From NCBI GenBank assembly GCA_963722815.1, contig CAVROM010000004.1:349505-413504 (forward strand): a DNA stretch of 64,000 nt, given 5' to 3'. The stretch's first letter is position 1. Every line of letters starts with the position of its first letter. Positions 1 to 7,642 of this stretch are shown here, piece after piece. Source of the stretch: DASQFQ01 sp963722815 (GTDB lineage: Bacteria; Actinomycetota; Thermoleophilia; Solirubrobacterales; Solirubrobacteraceae). The translations under genes and the position numbers were made by a program. The notes beneath the pieces were generated by a model. That model was given only the letters and a program-made list of their open reading frames with translations, was not told the DNA's origin and ran no database searches.

Positions 1-75
1 GAGGAACGCCGGCTGCCGCGCGATCACGCGCAGGTAGCGAAGCGAGACCTGCCAGGTCTGTCGTAGAGCGGTCAT
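1..75 (-). CDS. ABC-2 type transporter permease, N-terminal fragment
   Basis: The first 25 residues of a protein that runs off the left edge of the window. Its ATG at 75 overlaps the TGA of the upstream ATPase gene (ATGA), so the two are translationally coupled. The visible residues are basic and polar with tryptophan and several Arg (MTALRQTWQVSLRYLRVIAR), typical of the cytoplasmic N-terminus before the first membrane helix of DrrB-like permeases. The permease role is inferred mainly from position after a DrrA-like ATPase, because no transmembrane domain is inside the window. Confidence 0.6.
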   Translation of the reverse strand, partial: MTALRQTWQVSLRYLRVIARQPAFL

Positions 76-1043
76 GCCGCCTCCTCCCAGGTCCGACCTG
101 CGTAGCGCAGGTACACGTCGTCCAATGAGGGCCGCGCGAGCGTGACCGCCACCGCGCGCACCCCGTTCGCCTGCAGCGCGGCGAGCACGGCCGGCACCGC
201 GGCGCCGCCGTCGTCCGCCCGGGCCCGCAGGACCCGCCCGTCGAGCGCCACCTCGCGCGCCTCGGGCACGCGCTCGAGCGCGGCCGCGGCGGCCGGGCCG
301 TCGCCGTTGGCGAGCTCGACGTGGATCGTGTCGCCGCGCAGCTCGCTCTTCAGCGCGTCCGGCGTGCCGCGCGCGACGATCCGCCCGCGGTCGACGATCG
401 CGAGCTGGGAGGCGAGCCGGTCGGCCTCCTCGAGGTAGTGCGTGGTGAGCAGGATCGTCATGCCCTCCTCGCGCGCGAGGCGCTCGATCTCGGCCCACAT
501 CTGCGCGCGCGCCTCGGGGTCGAGCCCGGTGGTCGGCTCGTCGAGGAACAGCACCTGCGGGCGGTGGATCAGGCCCATCGCGACGTCGAGCCGCCGCTGC
601 ATGCCGCCGGAGTAGGTCTTGACCTGCCGCGCGGCCGCGTCGGCGAGCCCGAAGCGCTCCAGCGACTCGGCCACGCGGCGCCGCAGCTCGGCGCCGGTGA
701 TGCCGTAGAACTCGCCCTGGAGGACGAGGTTCTCGCGGCCGGTGGCCTCGCGGTCGGCGCCGTGCTTCTGGCCGACGACCCCGATCGCGTGCCGCACGCG
801 GACGGGATCGGCGAGCACGTCGTGGCCGGCGACGCGGGCGCTGCCGGTGTCGGGGCGGGTGAGGGTGGTGAGGATCCGGACGGTGGTGGACTTGCCCGCG
901 CCGTTGGGCCCCAGCAGCCCGAAGACCGTGCCCGCGCGGACCTCGAGGTCGAGGCCGTCGAGCGCGCGCACGTCGCCGGGGTAGGTCTTGACGAGGCCCG
1001 TGGCCTCGATGGCGTTATGTGAATCGAACGGTGTACGAGTCAT
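72..1043 (-). CDS. DrrA-type ABC transporter ATP-binding protein
   Basis: A 323-residue ATPase that would power an ABC-2 exporter for a drug or lipid. It shows a Walker A motif GPNGAGKST, the ABC signature YSGGMQRRLD and Walker B VLFLDEPTTGLDP, followed by a C-terminal extension of about 90 residues as in the daunorubicin-resistance DrrA family. The open frame extends far upstream, but homology begins just after the ATG at 1043, which sits next to the divergent TetR gene and its operators, so that start was chosen. It is coupled by ATGA overlap to the permease. Family assignment is firm; the substrate is unknown. Confidence 0.9.
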   Translation of the reverse strand: MTRTPFDSHNAIEATGLVKTYPGDVRALDGLDLEVRAGTVFGLLGPNGAGKSTTVRILTTLTRPDTGSARVAGHDVLADPVRVRHAIGVVGQKHGADREATGRENLVLQGEFYGITGAELRRRVAESLERFGLADAAARQVKTYSGGMQRRLDVAMGLIHRPQVLFLDEPTTGLDPEARAQMWAEIERLAREEGMTILLTTHYLEEADRLASQLAIVDRGRIVARGTPDALKSELRGDTIHVELANGDGPAAAAALERVPEAREVALDGRVLRARADDGGAAVPAVLAALQANGVRAVAVTLARPSLDDVYLRYAGRTWEEAA

Positions 1044-1078
1044 CTCGAACAGTGTTCTAGCGCAGTACACTGTTCGAG
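1026..1078. promoter_or_regulatory. Three TetR operator-like sites between divergent genes
   Basis: Three near-identical palindromic 11-mers occur: GAACGGTGTAC at 1026-1036, GAACAGTGTTC at 1047-1057 and GTACACTGTTC at 1065-1075. Their centres are 21 and 18 bp apart, about two helical turns. The outer two in the intergenic gap also form a perfect 12-bp inverted repeat (1044-1055 with 1067-1078). They cover the start of the exporter gene and the TACACT -10-like hexamer of the TetR gene. This arrangement predicts that the neighbouring TetR protein represses both directions. Confidence 0.7.
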
Positions 1079-1082
1079 TCAA

Positions 1083-1778
1083 ATGACCGGCGCACCGGAA
1101 CCCCCGTGGCGGCGCAAGCCCGAGCCACCTGATCGCGGCGAGCGCCGCCGGCTCACGCGCGACGCCATCGTCGACGCCGCGCTGGTGCTGCTCGACCGCG
1201 AGGGCATCGCCGGGCTGAGCATGCGGCGCCTGGCGAAGGAGCTCGACGTCGGCGCAGCCTCGCTCTACTGGCACGTGGGCGACAAGGAGGAGCTGCTCGG
1301 CCTGCTGCTCGACCGCATCGTCGGCGAGACCGAGGTGCCCGACCCGGATCCGGCCAACTGGCAGGAGCAGATGAAGGAGCTGGGGCGGGAGTCGCGCCGG
1401 CTGCTGCAGCGCCATCGCGACGCGGCGCAGATCTCGATGGGCCGCGTCCCTGTCGGGCCCAACTCGATGCCGGTGATGGAGCGCAACCTCGCGATCCTCG
1501 TCGCCGCCGGGCTGCCGCCGCGCGTGCTCTCGCTCGCCGCCGACACCTTCGCGCTCTACGTCGGCGGCTTCGCGTTCGAGGAGAGCCTGCGCGGCGACGA
1601 GTCGGCCGACCCGCAGCAGCTCGCCGAGTACTTCCGCTCGCTCCCGGAAGACCAGTTCCCGACGCTCGTGGCGCTCGCCGACGACCTCACCGCCGGCGAC
1701 GCCGACGAGCGCTTCGAGTTCGGGCTCGAGCTGCTCTTGCGCGGGCTCGAGGCGATGGCGAAGGACGAGGGCGCCTAG
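1083..1778 (+). CDS. TetR/AcrR family transcriptional regulator
   Basis: A 231-residue one-component repressor. Residues about 20-70 form the TetR DNA-binding domain: helix-turn-helix with the typical segments LTRDAIVDAALVLLD, LSMRRLAKELDVGAASLYWH and a following VGDKEELL. The remaining 160 residues match the TetR C-terminal ligand-binding domain seen in tetracycline-type repressors. It diverges from the DrrA-like exporter with operator palindromes between, so it is probably a ligand-released repressor of that exporter and of itself. The stop codon lies inside a 43-bp dispersed repeat. The ligand is unknown. Confidence 0.9.
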   Translation: MTGAPEPPWRRKPEPPDRGERRRLTRDAIVDAALVLLDREGIAGLSMRRLAKELDVGAASLYWHVGDKEELLGLLLDRIVGETEVPDPDPANWQEQMKELGRESRRLLQRHRDAAQISMGRVPVGPNSMPVMERNLAILVAAGLPPRVLSLAADTFALYVGGFAFEESLRGDESADPQQLAEYFRSLPEDQFPTLVALADDLTAGDADERFEFGLELLLRGLEAMAKDEGA

Positions 1779-1818
1779 CCCCCCGCTAGGCAGCAAGCTG
1801 CCTGGCTTGGCGCCTAGC
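1776..1818. repeat. 43-bp dispersed palindromic repeat, copy 1
   Basis: This 43-bp stretch recurs exactly, in inverted orientation, at 44847-44889. It folds as an extended hairpin: outer arms GCTAGGC and GCCTAGC, inner arms CAAGC and GCTTG. A competing GGCAGC/GCTGCC hairpin is also possible. Here it contains both the TAG of the TetR gene and the TAG of the convergent VOC gene, so it could act as a two-way terminator. Being conserved to the base at two distant sites suggests a mobile or REP-like element rather than a chance terminator. Confidence 0.75.
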
Positions 1819-2245
1819 CCCCGAGACCCTTCTCGGCCAGCTGCGCCCGCGCTTCCTCGGTCTTCTCCAGCGCCAGCCCCATCCCGCGCAGCACCTCCGG
1901 GGCCTTCGTGAACTGCACGTCGGCGTACTCGACGATCTCGAACTCGTTGCCCCACGGGTCGGCGAAGCGCAGCCCGCGGCCGCGGTGCGGCCTGATCCCC
2001 GCCTCCTTCAACGCGCTGCGCACCGCCTCGCGGTCGTCGACCACGAGCCCGAAGTGGCGGTCGTCGTCCGGCCCCTGGCGGCGCCCCTCGGCCACGGCGA
2101 GGAACTGGTCGCCCATGTCGATGAACGCCATCCCGCGTACGCGGCCGCGCAGCTCGAAGTCGAACAGCCGCCGGTACAGATCGAGCGCCGCGTCGAGGTC
2201 GCCGACCTCGAGCGCCACGTGGTTGATCCCGACGAGGCGCGCCAT
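1814..2245 (-). CDS. VOC (glyoxalase/dioxygenase superfamily) protein
   Basis: A 143-residue protein of the vicinal oxygen chelate fold. It shows the first beta-alpha-beta module with INHVALEVGDLDAALDLYRR and a second module ending FADPWGNEFEIVEY. Likely metal ligands are the His near residue 9, a His around residue 85 (DRHFGLVV) and the Glu in FEIVE, which would make it a metalloenzyme rather than a binding-only variant. Substrate cannot be told from sequence. A TACCAT hexamer lies 6 nt before the ATG with no clear ribosome binding site, consistent with a leaderless mRNA. It converges on the TetR gene. Confidence 0.8.
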   Translation of the reverse strand: MARLVGINHVALEVGDLDAALDLYRRLFDFELRGRVRGMAFIDMGDQFLAVAEGRRQGPDDDRHFGLVVDDREAVRSALKEAGIRPHRGRGLRFADPWGNEFEIVEYADVQFTKAPEVLRGMGLALEKTEEARAQLAEKGLGG

Positions 2246-2343
2246 GGCCGAATGGTACGTCCGTCTAGGCCGGGTCGATGCCTCAGGTCAGGGGCCGATG
2301 GCAAGAGGGAAGGAATCCAGGCAACCACGGAAGGTCATCTCCA

Positions 2344-2469
2344 ATGCATCGCAACGTCAAGCGAGTGCTGTGCGCGCTCGGCATCACCCTCATCGTCCTG
2401 CCGGCGGCCATCTCCGACGCTCATCAGCTGAGCCAGCACCAGGCGCAGGTCGTCCACCACGCTCGCTAA
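2344..2469 (+). CDS. Small 41-residue hydrophobic or secreted peptide upstream of cysK
   Basis: A short frame preceded by a good ribosome binding site (GGAAGG, 9 nt before ATG). It encodes a basic N-terminus (MHRNVKRVL), a hydrophobic core (CALGITLIVLPAAI) and a polar His/Gln-rich tail, as a signal peptide with a tiny mature part or a one-pass membrane peptide would. It ends 16 nt before cysK on the same strand. It could be a regulatory leader peptide for the sulfur operon or an independent secreted peptide. I recognise no family, and the single cysteine is weak support for a cysteine-sensing leader. Confidence 0.45.
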   Translation: MHRNVKRVLCALGITLIVLPAAISDAHQLSQHQAQVVHHAR

Positions 2470-2485
2470 ATACCCTGTGGGGTGA

Positions 2486-3427
2486 ATGGCCCCGATCCCG
2501 ATCAACATTGCGGACTGGGTCGGCCGCACGCCGATGGTGCAGCTGACCCGCCTGGCGCCCGACGCGCCGGGGTCGCTGTTCGCCAAGCTCGAGATGCTCA
2601 ACCCCGGCGGTTCGGTCAAGGACCGCATCGGGGTCGCGATGATCGAGGCCGCGGAGGCCGAGGGCCGGATCGAGCCCGGCCGCACCACGATCGTCGAGGC
2701 GACGAGCGGCAACACCGGCATCGCGCTGGCGTTCGTCTGCGCGGCGAAGGGCTACCAGCTCATCCTCACGCTCCCGCAGGGCATGAGCCGCGAGCGCGAG
2801 GGGCTGCTGCGCCTCTACGGCGCGCAGTTCCAGATCACGGAGTCGCTCGGCGGCATGAACGAGGCGGTCGCCGCCGCCCAGGCGCTCGCGCGCGACGACG
2901 GCTTCTGGCTCCCCGACCAGTTCTCCAACCCCGCGAACCCGGACGCGCACTACCGCGGCACCGGGCCGGAGCTGTGGGAGGCGCTGGACGGTGACATCGA
3001 CGTGCTGGTGGCCGGCATCGGCACCGGCGGCACGATCACCGGCGCCGGCCGCTTCCTGAAGGAGCGCAACCCGAAGCTGCGGGTGGTCGGCGTCGAGCCC
3101 GCCTCGTCGCCGGTTATCTCCGGCGGGCGCCCCGGGCCGCACAAGATCCAGGGCATCGGCGCGGGCTTCGTCCCGCCGGTGCTCGATCGCGACCTGCTCG
3201 ACGAGGTGATCGCGATCGACGACGAGGACGCGCTGGAGACCGCGCGCGTGGTCGCGCGCCGCGAGGGTGTGCTCGCCGGCATCTCCTGCGGCGCCGCGCT
3301 GGCCGCCGCGATCCAGGTCGCCGAGCGCGAGCCCGCGCGGATCGCGGTGGTGCTGCCGGACTCCGGCGAGCGCTACGTCTCGACGCCGTTCTTCGCCCCC
3401 GAGCCGGCCGCGGCGGCGCGCCAATGA
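2486..3427 (+). CDS. cysK: Cysteine synthase (O-acetylserine sulfhydrylase)
   Basis: A 313-residue PLP enzyme that makes cysteine from O-acetyl-L-serine and sulfide. Lys45 in NPGGSVKDRI is the Schiff-base lysine, EATSGNTGIALA is the substrate loop and GIGTGGTITGAGRFLKE binds the PLP phosphate. Length matches the family. It opens an operon ending in cysE, which supplies its substrate, and overlaps the next gene by ATGA. A TACCCT hexamer lies 9 nt before the ATG. Because TusA-like and ThiF-like genes follow, a CysM-type use of a protein-bound sulfur donor is possible; the sequence alone does not separate these. Confidence 0.95.
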   Translation: MAPIPINIADWVGRTPMVQLTRLAPDAPGSLFAKLEMLNPGGSVKDRIGVAMIEAAEAEGRIEPGRTTIVEATSGNTGIALAFVCAAKGYQLILTLPQGMSREREGLLRLYGAQFQITESLGGMNEAVAAAQALARDDGFWLPDQFSNPANPDAHYRGTGPELWEALDGDIDVLVAGIGTGGTITGAGRFLKERNPKLRVVGVEPASSPVISGGRPGPHKIQGIGAGFVPPVLDRDLLDEVIAIDDEDALETARVVARREGVLAGISCGAALAAAIQVAEREPARIAVVLPDSGERYVSTPFFAPEPAAAARQ

Positions 3428-4467
3428 CGCTGCGCGAGGCCTCGGGCTCCGCGGGAGCGCCGTGGGAGCGGCCGCTGCGGGGCACGCTCGACCGGCTCGT
3501 CGTCCAGTCCGAGCTGCTCGCGGGCAACCCGCTCGGCGATCCGGCGACGCGCCCGCTGTGGGTCTACTCCGCGCCCGGCGTCGGCGACGAGCCGGTGCCC
3601 ACCGTCTACGTGATCCAGGGCTTCCTCGGCCAGGTCGACTCGTGGACCAACCGCTTCCCGTTCGAGCTGACGATGCTGGAGCGCGTCGACGAGATGTTCG
3701 CGGCCGGCGACTGCCCACCTGCGCTGGTGGTGTTCGTCGACGCGTGGACGAGCTACGGCGGCTCGCAGTTCCTCAACTCGTCGAGCACCGGCCGCTATCT
3801 CGACTACCTGTGCGACGAGGTCGTGCCGTTCGTCAACGATCGCTATCCGGCGCTGCCCGGGCCGCAGCACCGCGGGCTGAGCGGCAAGTCGTCGGGCGGC
3901 TACGGCGCAATGGTGGTGCCGATGCTGCGGCCCGACGTGTTCGGGGCGCTCGCCTCGCACGCCGGGGACGCGCTCTTCGAGTGCTCCTACCTGCCGAACT
4001 TCCCGCAGCTCGCGCGCAAGCTGCGCGACGAGTTCGACGGCTCGGCCGAGAAGTTCTGGGCCGAGCTGCAGGCGATGGACCGGCTCGACATGGAGCGGTT
4101 CGAGAACTTCGATCTGATCGGCTACGCGGCGGCCTACTCGCCCGACCCGGAGCGGCCGGGCAAGGCGCTGCTGCCGTTCGACGTCGCGACCGGGCGGCTG
4201 ATCGACGACGTCTGGGCGCAGTGGCTCGAGAAGGACCCGGTGCGGATGGCGCCGCGCCACGCCGACGCGCTGCGCTCGATGCGGCACGTCTACCTCGACG
4301 CCGGCAGGAGCGACGAGTGGTTCCTCGACCTCGGCGCGCAGGCGTTCGGAGCCGAGCTCGACAAGCTCGGCGTCGAGCACACGCTCGAGCTGTTCGACGG
4401 CAAGCACGGCGGGATCACCTACCGCTACCCGGGCGCGATCCGCGAGCTCGTGCTGGCGCTACGGTGA
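3424..4467 (+). CDS. Putative esterase, alpha/beta hydrolase (esterase D/PF00756 type)
   Basis: A 347-residue predicted serine hydrolase. The nucleophile elbow is GLSGKSSGGYGAMV, with the central Ser followed by Gly-Gly as in the esterase D/antigen 85-like family. A downstream Asp (VYLDAGRSDEWF) and a His near the C-terminus (DGKHGGITY) complete a plausible triad. No signal peptide is visible, so it is probably cytoplasmic. It overlaps cysK by 4 bp and lies inside the cysteine operon. Why an esterase belongs there is not clear; hydrolysing S-acyl or O-acetyl compounds is one guess. Confidence 0.8.
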   Translation: MTLREASGSAGAPWERPLRGTLDRLVVQSELLAGNPLGDPATRPLWVYSAPGVGDEPVPTVYVIQGFLGQVDSWTNRFPFELTMLERVDEMFAAGDCPPALVVFVDAWTSYGGSQFLNSSSTGRYLDYLCDEVVPFVNDRYPALPGPQHRGLSGKSSGGYGAMVVPMLRPDVFGALASHAGDALFECSYLPNFPQLARKLRDEFDGSAEKFWAELQAMDRLDMERFENFDLIGYAAAYSPDPERPGKALLPFDVATGRLIDDVWAQWLEKDPVRMAPRHADALRSMRHVYLDAGRSDEWFLDLGAQAFGAELDKLGVEHTLELFDGKHGGITYRYPGAIRELVLALR

Positions 4468-4471
4468 CGGC

Positions 4472-4672
4472 GTGGTGCTCGACGTCACCGACGTCACCTG
4501 CCCGCTGACCTGGGTGCGGACCAAGCTCGCTCTCGAGCGGCTCGCGCCCGGCGAGGAGCTGGTGGTGGTCGTGAACCCGGGCGAGGCGTTGGAGAACGTC
4601 CCGCGCTCGGCGGCCGAGGCCGGGCACGACGTCAGCGTCGAGGGCACGCGGGTGAGGATCGTGCGGCGGTGA
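4472..4672 (+). CDS. TusA/SirA-like sulfur carrier protein
   Basis: A 66-residue protein of the TusA family, small proteins that carry persulfide sulfur on one cysteine. Cys10 followed by Pro in DVTCPLTWVRTK is the conserved active-site CPxP-like motif. The rest gives the expected beta-alpha-beta-alpha-beta-beta pattern. The start is GTG at 4472, 4 nt after the esterase stop, with TACGGT 6 nt upstream that could also act as an internal promoter. Its stop overlaps the start of the ThiF-like gene. Context suggests it hands sulfur to, or receives it from, the neighbouring E1-like enzyme or CysK. Confidence 0.85.
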   Translation: MVLDVTDVTCPLTWVRTKLALERLAPGEELVVVVNPGEALENVPRSAAEAGHDVSVEGTRVRIVRR

Positions 4673-5496
4673 GCGACGACCGGCGCGCGTTCTTCCGCGG
4701 GCTCGTGCGGTCGGCGGCGGAGATGACCGGTCCGCCGCCGCCTCCGGCTCCCGAGGAGGCGCCTCCTGCGCCGGAGGTCTCCGTGGAGCGGTACTCACGC
4801 CAGCTCGTCCTCCCCGAGTGGAGCGAGCGGGCGCAGCTGGCTCTGGGGGAGGCGAGCGTGCTCGTGATTGGCGCGGGGGCGCTGGGCTCGCCGGTCGCCA
4901 CCTACCTCACCGGCGCCGGGGTGGGGCGGGTCGGGGTGGTCGACTCCGACGAGGTCGAGATCTCGAATCTCCCGCGCCAGTGGCTGCACTTCACGCCCGA
5001 TGTCGGCGTCGCCAAGGCCGAGAGCGCGGCGGCGAAGCTGCGCTTCCTCAACCCGGAGGCGATCGTCGAGCCCTACTACGCGCGCTTCGCGCCCGCGATG
5101 CTCGAGGGCGCCGATCTGGTGGTCGACTGCTCCGACTCCTTCGCGACCCGCTACGAGGTCAACGCGGCCTGCTGCGCGGCGCGGATCCCGCTCGTCGAGG
5201 GCGGGGTGCTGGGGCTCAGCGGCCTCGTGATGGCGATCCGGCCCGGCGTCTCGGCGTGCTACCGCTGCTCTTTCCCCGAGGCCCCGCCCTCGGCGCCGAG
5301 CTGCGCGGAGGCCGGCGTGCTCGGCCCGGCGGCGGGCGTGATCGGCTCGCTGCAGGCGCTCGAGGCGCTGAAGCTGCTGGCCGGGCTCGACGGCGCGCTG
5401 CTCGACGCGTTCCTCCAGGTCGACCTCCACGACCACACGTTCCTGCGCGTCGCGACGTCCCGCCGGGCGGACTGCCCGGACTGTGCCACGCTGTAA
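4669..5496 (+). CDS. ThiF/MoeB/HesA family adenylyltransferase (E1-like)
   Basis: A 275-residue E1-like enzyme expected to adenylate the C-terminus of a ubiquitin-like sulfur carrier with ATP. After a Pro-rich linker of about 35 residues comes RYSRQLVLPEW, the nucleotide loop GAGALGS (68-74), the acidic VVDSDEVEISNLPRQ segment and two zinc-binding cysteine pairs (CYRC and CPDC). It lacks the C-terminal rhodanese domain of MoeZ. It starts with GTG overlapping the TusA-like gene. No ThiS, MoaD or CysO carrier lies in this operon, so its partner must be elsewhere or be the TusA-like protein. Confidence 0.88.
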   Translation: MSDDRRAFFRGLVRSAAEMTGPPPPPAPEEAPPAPEVSVERYSRQLVLPEWSERAQLALGEASVLVIGAGALGSPVATYLTGAGVGRVGVVDSDEVEISNLPRQWLHFTPDVGVAKAESAAAKLRFLNPEAIVEPYYARFAPAMLEGADLVVDCSDSFATRYEVNAACCAARIPLVEGGVLGLSGLVMAIRPGVSACYRCSFPEAPPSAPSCAEAGVLGPAAGVIGSLQALEALKLLAGLDGALLDAFLQVDLHDHTFLRVATSRRADCPDCATL

Positions 5497-5499
5497 CGC

Positions 5500-6240
5500 A
5501 TGATCGGCATCCGCACCGCCGCTCGCGTGCTCGGGGAGCTACGGCGCGACATCACCGCCGCCCACGAGCGCGACCCCGCCGCCCGCGGCGTGACGGGGCT
5601 CGAGATCCTCGCCACCTGGCCGGGCGTGCACGCGCTGCTCGCCCACCGCGTGGCGCACGCGCTGAGCGAGGCCGGCGTGCCGGTCGCGCCGCGCACGATC
5701 GCCGCCGCCGCCCGCGCGGTGACGGGCATCGAGATCCATCCCTGCGCCGACGTCGGCGACGGGCTGTTCATCGACCACGGGATGGGCGTCGTGATCGGCG
5801 AGACGGCCGAGATCGGCGAGAACGTCACGCTGTACCAAGGCGTGACGCTGGGCGGCACCGGCTTCGCGACCGGCAAGCGCCACCCGACGGTCGAGGACAA
5901 CGTGACGATCGGCTCCGGCGCCAAGCTGCTCGGCCCGATCCGGATCGGGCACGGGGCGAAGATCGGCGCCAACGCGGTCGTCGTCCACGACGTGCCGCCG
6001 AACTCGACGGTCGTCGGCAACCCTGGCCACACCGTGCGGGTGGAGGGGCGCAAGCCCGAGGGGCCGGACGCCGACTGGGTCCACCTGCCCGACCCGATCG
6101 CCGACGCGCTGAAGGCGCTCTCGCGGCGGATCGCCGAGCTCGAGCAGGAGCTCGACCAGGTCCGCGGCGAGCCGTCGGAGCCGCGCGGCGACGTGCTGCC
6201 GCTGCGGCCCGTGCGTGGACCGAACCCCGCTGGCGGGTAG
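5500..6240 (+). CDS. cysE: Serine O-acetyltransferase
   Basis: A 246-residue enzyme that acetylates L-serine with acetyl-CoA, the committed step of cysteine synthesis. The N-terminal helical part (LRRDITAAHERDPAA) is followed by left-handed beta-helix hexapeptide repeats containing the family hallmarks GIEIHPCADVGDGLFIDHG, GETAEIGENVTLYQGVTLGG and KRHPTVEDNV. The final 40 residues are a charged helical tail. It is 3 nt behind the ThiF-like gene and closes the operon begun by cysK, whose substrate it makes. Confidence 0.95.
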   Translation: MIGIRTAARVLGELRRDITAAHERDPAARGVTGLEILATWPGVHALLAHRVAHALSEAGVPVAPRTIAAAARAVTGIEIHPCADVGDGLFIDHGMGVVIGETAEIGENVTLYQGVTLGGTGFATGKRHPTVEDNVTIGSGAKLLGPIRIGHGAKIGANAVVVHDVPPNSTVVGNPGHTVRVEGRKPEGPDADWVHLPDPIADALKALSRRIAELEQELDQVRGEPSEPRGDVLPLRPVRGPNPAGG

Positions 6241-6250
6241 CCCGGGGCGC

Positions 6251-7588
6251 ATGCCGATGCGCGTGCTCCTCCTCACCGTCCTCCTCGTCCTCCTCGTCCT
6301 GCTCGCCGCGCCCGCCGCGCGTGCCCAGAGCGGGCTCGACGCCGCCGCGGAGGCATTGAAGTCCGACCCCGTCCACGTCGACCCCGACGTCGAGGCCAAG
6401 CTGTCCGACAGCGAGGCCGACGAGCTGCGGCAGCGCATCACCGACAAGGACGCCGGGCCGATGTACGTCGCCGTCATGCCGCGCGACGTCGTGTCCGGGT
6501 CCGGCGGATCGGTTGGCGCGGCGCTCACTGGGCTCGGCAAGGGCGTGAACCGAGGCGGTACCTACGTGCTCGTCGCCGGCCGCTCGCTCCGCGCAGGCAG
6601 CACCGAGGGGGCCGCGCCGGAAGGTGCCACTGCCAAGGCGATGAACGCCGCGTTGAAGGCGCACCGCGACGAGGGCCTGAGCGCGATCCTGCTCGACTTC
6701 ACCGACCGCATGGGGGAGGTCAAGGCGGGCTCGGGCGCGGCCGCGAGCCCGAACGGCGGCGGCGACGGCGGGGGAGGCGGCGGCTGGTTCCCGATCGCGC
6801 TCGGCGTGTTCGCGCTCGGCGGCGGCGCGGTCGCCATCTCCCGCGGGCGGCGGCAGAAGCGCGAGCGAGAGCAGCGCTTCCAGGAGGTCCACGGCACCGT
6901 GCGCGGCGACGTGGTCGAGCTCGGTGACGAGATCCGCGCGCTCGACCTCGACGTCCAGATGCCGGGCGCGAACGAGGAGGCCAAGACGGACTACGAGGCC
7001 GCGCTCGGCGCCTACGAGCGGGCCTCGGCGGCGGTCGACCGCGCGCGCACGCCGCAGGACCTCGAGCCGGTCGGCGCGGCCGTGGAGGAGGGCCACTTCG
7101 CGATGGCCTCCGCCCGCGCGCGGCTGGAGGGCAAGGAGCCGCCCGAGCGCACCCCGCCGTGCTTCTTCGACCCCCGCCACGGCCCCTCCTCGCGATCCAT
7201 CATGTGGTCACCGCCCTGGGGCGAGCCCCGCGAGGTGCCCGCCTGCGAGGCCGACGCCCAGCGCGTCGAGCGCGGCGAGGGGCCCGACCCGCGGCAGGTC
7301 ACGCTCGGCGGCCGCCAGATGCCGTACTGGAACGCCGGCCCGGCCTACGCGCCCTACATGGGCGGCTTCTTCGGCGGCGGGCTGCTCCCGGGGATCTTCC
7401 TGGGCTCGGTGCTGGGCGGCGGGATGTGGGGCGGCGGCTACGGCGGCTGGGGCCCGGGGGACTCCGGCGGAGGTGGCTGGGACAGCGGCTCCGGCGGCGG
7501 GGACTTCGGCGGCGGCGACTTTGGCGGCGGCGGCTTCGGGGGAGGCGACTTCGGAGGCGGCGGAGACTTCGGCGGCGGCGACTTCTAG
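6251..7588 (+). CDS. TPM-domain-like membrane protein with DFGGG-repeat tail
   Basis: A 445-residue protein. Residues 1-26 form a signal peptide (LLLTVLLVLLVLLAAPAARA). A TPM/YgcG-like extracellular domain follows to about residue 170, then a Gly linker, one transmembrane helix near 178-196, a cytoplasmic helical region, and from about residue 368 a Gly-rich tail ending in repeated DFGGG units. YgcG-type proteins have the same order of TPM domain, helix and Gly-rich end; their function is uncertain. The frame opens at a GTG inside cysE, but ATG 6251 directly precedes the signal peptide. Confidence 0.7.
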   Translation: MPMRVLLLTVLLVLLVLLAAPAARAQSGLDAAAEALKSDPVHVDPDVEAKLSDSEADELRQRITDKDAGPMYVAVMPRDVVSGSGGSVGAALTGLGKGVNRGGTYVLVAGRSLRAGSTEGAAPEGATAKAMNAALKAHRDEGLSAILLDFTDRMGEVKAGSGAAASPNGGGDGGGGGGWFPIALGVFALGGGAVAISRGRRQKREREQRFQEVHGTVRGDVVELGDEIRALDLDVQMPGANEEAKTDYEAALGAYERASAAVDRARTPQDLEPVGAAVEEGHFAMASARARLEGKEPPERTPPCFFDPRHGPSSRSIMWSPPWGEPREVPACEADAQRVERGEGPDPRQVTLGGRQMPYWNAGPAYAPYMGGFFGGGLLPGIFLGSVLGGGMWGGGYGGWGPGDSGGGGWDSGSGGGDFGGGDFGGGGFGGGDFGGGGDFGGGDF

Positions 7589-7642
7589 GCGGCGGAGCCA
7601 GCCTGGCGCGGACGCGCCCGTTCCGCTGGGTAGCCCCGCCCG

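Noticed and set aside
72..1955. 627-codon frame for the exporter ATPase
   Set aside because: The first 300 codons are antisense to the TetR gene. The real ATPase starts at 1043.
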